This document shows positions 57,966 to 64,000 of a stretch of DNA of 64,000 nucleotides, piece by piece; the first letter of the stretch is position 1; the number at the start of each line of letters is the position of its first letter. The notes under the pieces were generated by a model. It saw nothing but the letters and a program-made list of their open reading frames with translations, made no database searches and was not told the DNA's origin. The stretch is from Talpa occidentalis (lineage: Eukaryota; Chordata; Mammalia; Eulipotyphla; Talpidae). The stretch is from assembly GCF_014898055.3 (NCBI RefSeq), contig NW_023604295.1:138352676-138416675 (forward strand), written 5' to 3'. A program made the translations under genes and the position numbers.

Positions 57966-58450
57966 AAGATGCATTATTATAGCATTGCATCTTGAGCTGG
58001 TAATGTCCATGTATGATTCCACTTTTGAAACATCACTCATTCCGGAACTTGACCTCATTCCTGAAAATACACTGTTGGAAAATATAAAATGTAATAGTGT
58101 TTCATAAACATTTGCATTTCAATCATAGTTTTTTGGCTGTAATATCTCATCTCCATTATTAATCATATTTGTTTATTTCTAGGGGAATTTTCTATTGGGA
58201 AGGTGATTAAGTAGATTAGCAATTTATTTGATCTATGCACTGTCCCTGTCTTGGGTGATATAACCGTTTACTTATGAAACTATAAGGTTTATTTCATGCT
58301 TCTATCAATATATGGATGCATATATTAAAGGCATTTTTGGATTTAGTGACTTTACGTGGGCTATTTAATTTCATTTTAAAGCTTTTAAGCTTGAAATCCA
58401 TTTGATTTCCTTTGCTGAATTTTCTCATATAACTTGCCAAAATAATTTTT

Positions 58451-58761
58451 TTTTTTTTTTATAGAGGCATGCTTTATTTATTTGTTTGCTGGTTTGTTTG
58501 TTTGTTTTGTCTATACATGCACTGGGTACAGTCAGAAGCGTGGGAGGGCGAGAGAATTCACCAGAGCCAGAGCGGGGAGCAGAGCAGGCAGAAGGACCGA
58601 AGTACACTGCTGAGGGGAGCAGCGGGCGGCAGGAGGGGTCTGCGCGCCATGTGGGACCCTCCTCTGGTGGCCGGGGAGCAGCCGGGGATCGAACCGGCGC
58701 CGTAGAGGCCGCGCGCAGCCTCGCAACCCAGCGCTCAACCGCTGCGCCACCGGGGAGGCCC
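58451..58761 (-). mobile_element. tRNA-derived SINE, type B with GCATGCC tail
   Basis: Antisense young copy with target duplication TGCCAAAATAATTTTT at 58435-58450 and 58762-58777. Its tail shares the variant ACCAGCAAACAAATAAATAA with the copy at 46951, marking a sub-lineage. Confidence 0.94.
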
Positions 58762-59821
58762 TGCCAAAATAATTTTTAACACCCTTTGCCCAGAGCATGA
58801 AAATCCCAGCCTAAGTAACTGTTTCTACCAAATAGGAACCCTGAGTTTCACAGACAGCAAAGAGTAAAGTCCCATTCGACTTTAAAAACTCATATACAAG
58901 ATCCAGTTCACAAAACAAATTCATTGTAAGGAGGACAAGGATCCTTGGGTTTATAAGACTCTTTATGGAATAGCTTCTCCAACCTTCTTTCACAAGGAAT
59001 GGTCCTGTTTATAAAAATAAGAATGTATTTTTTGGCCAGACTCTTTATAGAAATAATCTTGTATCTTTTTATGACAAATAATCTTTATTTCTTTACCTTT
59101 GTAATATCTCCGTTCATGGAATATTTACTTCTACCATCTCAGTTTGTGGGTAAACGTCTCCTGTTTTTTTTTTTTTTTTGGCTGGTTTTTGCATGGTCAA
59201 CCGAAGGTATATAAGTGACCCTGTTTTTCGAGTATAAGTGGATTACTTCCACATTGCAGGTTAAGAGATTCTGTAATCCTCCAAGCACCTAGAGAAGCTG
59301 AATTCCGTAATTGAAGTCCATTCCATTTCATTTTGATGCTTTAAATGTAGGAAAGTATAAAAAAAAACATGTAGATAGTTAATGTAATAAGTGTGTAGCT
59401 AGGTGGAGAAATCACAGCATTTACTTTGCCACATCTCTGAATCAGTGTCCTGGTCTTCAGCGTCCTGGTCTTATATATAAAACTCCTGAGTCTGGCTAAG
59501 CAAATTGGAATTCACACTGGTGTAAGTGCTCATTTCTAGGGTCCAAGCTAGAACTATCATAATAACCTTGTTCTTTTCTGTTTGGTATCTAATCCAGAAT
59601 TTTAACACCGGTTAATACTACACTTGTAGCAACCTATATTGTTATCTAAGATTTTAAGAACATCTTGATTTGACGTATGTTGGGAATGTTTAGATAAAAA
59701 GTACTTCTAAGCATGTGAAAGGTTAATTTAGGAGTGCCATAAATTTAAGAGAGTAATCTCTGTCAGGAAAATACCAGGCACCGTTTTTCTTCTAAATTAT
59801 CTTCGCCATTGTTAAACTAAG

Positions 59822-60015
59822 TCAGTAGTTTCAAGCTTTGCTGTGTATATAAATCATCTGGGATGATGTTAAGAAATATCTTTAAGAAGACTTCACCCCA
59901 ACATTCTGATCCATTAGATTTGAGGGTGATCCAGGATCTGCATTTTTAGTAAGTTTTTTTAGTTAATTCTGATGCAAGAGACCTGAAAAATATACTTTGA
60001 GGTGTACCAGTTGAG
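59822..60015 (+). mobile_element. MER5A-like hAT relic
   Basis: Gtttcaagctttgctgtgta, aatcatctgggatgatgtta, gatccattagatttgagggt, gatctgcatttttagtaag and ttctgatgcaagagacc fit MER5A. Confidence 0.65.
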
Positions 60016-60249
60016 AGATCTCTAAAATATTTTTGTCCTGTATAATCTGTGACTCTTCACATCATGGTGAGAAGAGTGGTCATTTGGAATTATGGGTACT
60101 AGATAGAAAAAGAAAATCTTAAGTTAGGGGCTGATTTTAAAATTTCTAATTGTTTGTGATTTCTATTTCCTAATAAGCATATATTGATCATATATCCATA
60201 CAGATTTTTTTTTGCATACCTCTGAGCATTGTGTGTATTTAACTTTTAT

Positions 60250-60413
60250 TTATTTTTTAAAGATTTATTTATTTATTTATACAAGAACTGGGGTACAGAC
60301 CAGATGTGCGGGAGGGTGAGAAGATTCACCAGTGACAGAGCGGGGAACAGAACAGGCAGACTGACGAAATACACAGTGCGGCACTCAACTGCCTGTGCCA
60401 CCAGGGGAGGCCC
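60250..60413 (-). mobile_element. tRNA-derived SINE with internal deletion
   Basis: Antisense. The body joins straight to the 5' end of the head (gaaatacacagtgcggc), losing the middle of the element including the B box. Flanks TATTTAACTTTTA at 60236 and 60414 are a target duplication. Confidence 0.9.
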
Positions 60414-60605
60414 TATTTAACTTTTAAACAATGATTTTGAATAAGGTGTTTTTAGGATTTTCTTGTTTTTTAATAAATAAAACAACACATTTCTCTTAAG
60501 AAAATATATAAAATTCTGGAGTATAGAGATATGTTAAAAAAAAAAAAGAACTTTAATGTCTGTATCCAGATATGTCCCTAACCTTAGAATACATACATAT
60601 TTTTT

Positions 60606-60864
60606 TAATTTATTTTATTTATACAAGGACTGGGGTACAGGCCAGAGGTGCAAAAGGGTGAGAGAATTCTCCAGAGAAACAGAGTGGGGAGAAGGACAAG
60701 CAGATGGACCAAAAACACTGGTGAGGGAAGCAGCAGGCGAGACAGGAGAGGTCTGCTGCGCCATGTGGGTATCTCCCTGTCTAGCTGGGAATCGAACCTG
60801 CGCTGCAGAGGCTACAGACTGCTTCACAGCGCTGCACTCAACCCGCTATGCCACCGGGAGGCCC
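60606..60864 (-). mobile_element. tRNA-derived SINE (type A)
   Basis: Antisense copy, full length, flanked by agaatacatacatattttt (about 60586) and agaatacatattttta (60865). Confidence 0.92.
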
Positions 60865-60964
60865 AGAATACATATTTTTATAGATTCCTATTGATTTTTC
60901 TTCTTATTTCTCAAACCTTCCAAGAACACATCAGTCTTAGAGCTCCCTCTGCTTAACAAGGTTT

Positions 60965-61260
60965 CCCACCAGATATCTTTATTATTTTTTGTTCTCATTG
61001 CCCTCAAATCTCAGCTCAATATCACTTCAGTGAAGGCTTCCCCATACCATCTTTTACAAAAATTGTAATGTCAACTATGTCTCCAGAACTTTTTATCCTC
61101 TTTCCCTGTGTTATTTTTCTCCATTTCATAAATTGTCTTGTACTATGCATCATTTGCTTATTTGTTTTGCTAGTTGTCTGATTCCTTCCTATAAGAATGC
61201 AAACTATGGAAGGGTAGGATTTTTATCTGATTTGCAAAGTGTTTTTTATTGAATTAATTT
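60965..61260 (+). mobile_element. L2 3' end relic
   Basis: Aatctcagctcaatatcact, gtgaaggcttccccatacc, tcctataagaatgcaaac, tggaagggtaggatttttat follow the L2 3' end closely. Confidence 0.6.
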
Positions 61261-61644
61261 TTATTGAATAAGATTTTTATTGAATGAATGAGTGGAGAAA
61301 TGATAATTAAATTTTTTGAAAATATAAGTGAAAGAAATAATACATTCCTAACTATTAAATAGCCAGCCATTTACCTTATGATATGTATTCTTTTCATTTG
61401 AAATGTATGTTTATGTGTCTATAGTATATATATATATCAATTATATATACTACATATATAAACTTTTAAATGTATTAACATGTTTATAAACATGCCTAAA
61501 TAGACTTTTTCAGTCATTGATTTCTAATCACTCTTTGCTTACTTATTAAGTAAGATGTTTTATACATGTTCCCATATTTTTGTCATTTTTTTTCCTTTCT
61601 TTAAACTTTGTTTATGGCATGTTTTAGCCTCATTTTTAATTTTT

Positions 61645-61956
61645 TTTTTTATTTTTTTATAGAGGCATGTTTTTTTTTTATTTATTTATTTGTTTGTTTG
61701 TTTTGTTTATACATGCACTGGGTACAGTCAGAAGCACGGGAGGGTGAGAGAATTCACCAGAGCCAGAGCGGGAGGCAGAGCAGGCAGAAGGACCGAAGTA
61801 CACTGCTGAGGGGAGCAGCGGGTGGCAGGAGAGGTCTGCGCGCCATGTGGGACCCTCCTCCAGTGGCCGGAGAGCAGCCGGGGATCGAACCGGCGCTGCA
61901 GAGGCCGCGGGCAGCTTCGCAACCCAGCGCTCAACCGCTGCGCCACCGGAGAGGCC
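61645..61956 (-). mobile_element. tRNA-derived SINE, type B with GCATGCC-like tail
   Basis: Antisense young copy. The tail reads atagaggcatg on the plus strand, then a T run and TTTATTTATTTGTTTG repeats. Target duplication CCTCATTTTTAATTTTT at about 61628-61644 and 61957-61973. Confidence 0.93.
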
Positions 61957-61973
61957 CCTCATTTTTAATTTTT

Positions 61974-64000
61974 AATTTGTTTTATGGTGATTATTTTTAA
62001 TTATAAAAATCCTTTGAGTCAAATTCTCCCTACATGTCAAACAACAAATGTTCACTGCTGTGTTTTTGGGGAAAGTTGTAAGAAACTCTCATGAGCTGCT
62101 AGAAATACTGTTTTAACTTAGAATATCTCTATGCCTCTATAACACAAATGACTGGGAAGACTGAACCTATGAACCAAAGAAGGCTTTGTACCTGTAGCTT
62201 GGAGGAACAAAACTCCTCATTTGGAATCTGAAATTATAGCAATTTTTAATTTAAATTATGTTTTGCTCTTTATCTCCAACTTCCCTTATATTTTCATCTT
62301 TGTTGTGGGCTTTTTAATATGCAAGTTATTAAATGTAAAGTAATTAAGGAATGTATAACTATTGGGAAAATAAAAACCAATAATAAATTGTTAGTAATGT
62401 AAATTTCCTCTACCGTAAAAAGTTTATAAGCACATTGACACACACTTCAATTGAATACTTATATTTTGAGTATTTCCATCTCAAAGCTTAATTAAAGAAG
62501 TCTAATTAAAAAAACATCAGTTACTCATTAAACAGTCATCGGTAGTATTTTTTTATAACTGTAGCCAGATTTGTAGTCACTCACTGAATTGGAAAAAACT
62601 GCTAGGGACATATTTTGTGGGGAAGTTTGTTTTAAATAGTTAAATTTGAGATTCTTTTTACTACCCCAGTGGGGATGTTAAAACAGGAATGACATCCCCA
62701 GAACTTGCTTATCTCATAACTGGAGTTTTGTGCCTTTTGAACACCTTCACCTAATTTCCCATCCTCACCTCATCTTTCCTCACCTCTGGCAATGAGTCTA
62801 CCATAAATGAATTCAAAAGCAAATCACAGAAAATAAGTACCTAAAACAGATGCCATTTTAAAATTATGTATAACAGGGTGACTGAAGATAGTGCATCAAT
62901 AATGTTAAAATTGTAGCCTTTCTGCAGTTTTCCTGGCCTTTCCTAGATTCAAGGTCCAAAGCAGCACTAGCATCATATCAGTGCCCATGTCAGAAGAAGC
63001 AGGGAGACAAATATGAGATTTGTGCTTATGTCTCATTAGCTGAAACAGGTGTCCCGATAGTCGAATAATTATCCAAGGTGAGCAAAAATACTAAGACTGG
63101 TTTAGACCAGTTATTCATCTCCTAGGAACAGGAAACAGCCCTCTCCTCCCTGAGATCAATGCAATTCCACCTGTACCAGAATAATTTGGGGTTGTGTTGT
63201 AGGGAATGTTGTTGGTTAGATAACAGCAGTGTCTGTGTGTGTATATAGTGCTCCTAACATTGTAAACTTAAAGCAGGATTCTTTGGTTTGTAATTTTTTC
63301 TTGTGTATTCAGTAACTAGCATTAGTGTCTGGCCATAATTTTTCATTAATGAATATTTGCTAATGTGTTACAGCACATTAATGCCTGAGAAGTGTTATAC
63401 TTTTATTTAAATAATATGTGAGGTTAATGAGATAGAGGCATACACAAATGATATTGTCCAACTGAAGTTAGAAAATATAATTCAATTAAACAATATCTTC
63501 ATGTGGACAAGTTCATTTCAGGTTTTTTTTCCATTCTAATTTTGTTATTAGAAAGCACTGTTGTGAATTCTTACTGTATAATTTCTTTCGATGTAGGCTG
63601 TATACCTGACAGCAGAGATGTGCCAGTTGGTGTTCTCTAGCAGTAAAATTTGCTCATTAGCTTAATTACCATAAAAGAAACATTGTAAACTCCCCAGAAA
63701 TTGCCTTCAAGACTCCAGGCTGTCAGTATTTCCTTCTCCCCAAAGAAAGCTCTCACATCACTTCAATACTATTGCTTAATTTTTCTTGTTTGAAACTTAC
63801 AAATGAATCATCCCAATACAATCACAAAGCATTACACGAGGGAGAGGGATAACAAAATGGACACATCACATGTGTGTTGAGTGGGTTACATGAGTTTGTG
63901 GCCATATTGTTTTCTTATAAGAAGACTCATCATAACTTTTAGAGTTATTGTTAGACTGTAGACACTCAGATTCTTTATATAAATAAATATCTCTTGCTAT
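61974..64000. other. Presumed intron, nothing recognised
   Basis: AT-rich sequence without SINE, LTR or exon signal that I can support up to the window end. Confidence 0.55.

Overview
The window is nuclear DNA from a placental mammal. It carries relics shared across mammals or eutherians (MIR, L2, MER5A-like hAT, MLT1-like and MLT2-like LTRs, L1 3' ends), two CpG islands, and 32 copies of a tRNA-derived SINE in about 64 kb. That SINE has a tRNA-like head, a body of about 170 bp and a tail of AATAAA repeats, usually ending in TCTTT-A(n). I do not recognise it as the pig, horse, carnivore, vespertilionid-bat, shrew, elephant or primate SINE, so I name no species. A lineage with its own SINE is likely.

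Layout. Positions 1-18333 appear to be intron 1 of an unidentified minus-strand gene. Its first exon lies in CpG island 1 (about 17290-18600) and holds an ATG in good context followed at once by a strong splice donor. Positions 18600-52690 are intergenic and repeat-rich. They hold most SINEs, at least four ERV-type LTRs (26422, 29134, 30362, 31616), L1 3' fragments and old relics. CpG island 2 (about 52690-53430) contains an RFX-type X-box, a CCAAT box, a TCACGTGA E-box, a tandem array of GC boxes and a candidate non-coding first exon ending at 53306. Positions 53307-64000 would then be intron 1 of a plus-strand gene. The two promoters point away from each other, about 34 kb apart. If the X-box is functional, the plus-strand gene is probably ciliary.

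I find no complete protein-coding gene, no RNA gene outside SINEs, and no CRISPR or prokaryotic system. Nearly all open frames are chance frames, SINEs read in any frame, or CpG-island frames. The strongest observations concern repeats and promoters: a SINE broken by a roughly 183-bp copy of sequence from about 0.8 kb upstream, with no target duplication; an L2 holding a SINE holding a solo LTR; a young SINE lineage that replaced its TCTTT tail with a GCATGCC extension; solo LTRs with target duplications; and the X-box / GC-box promoter.
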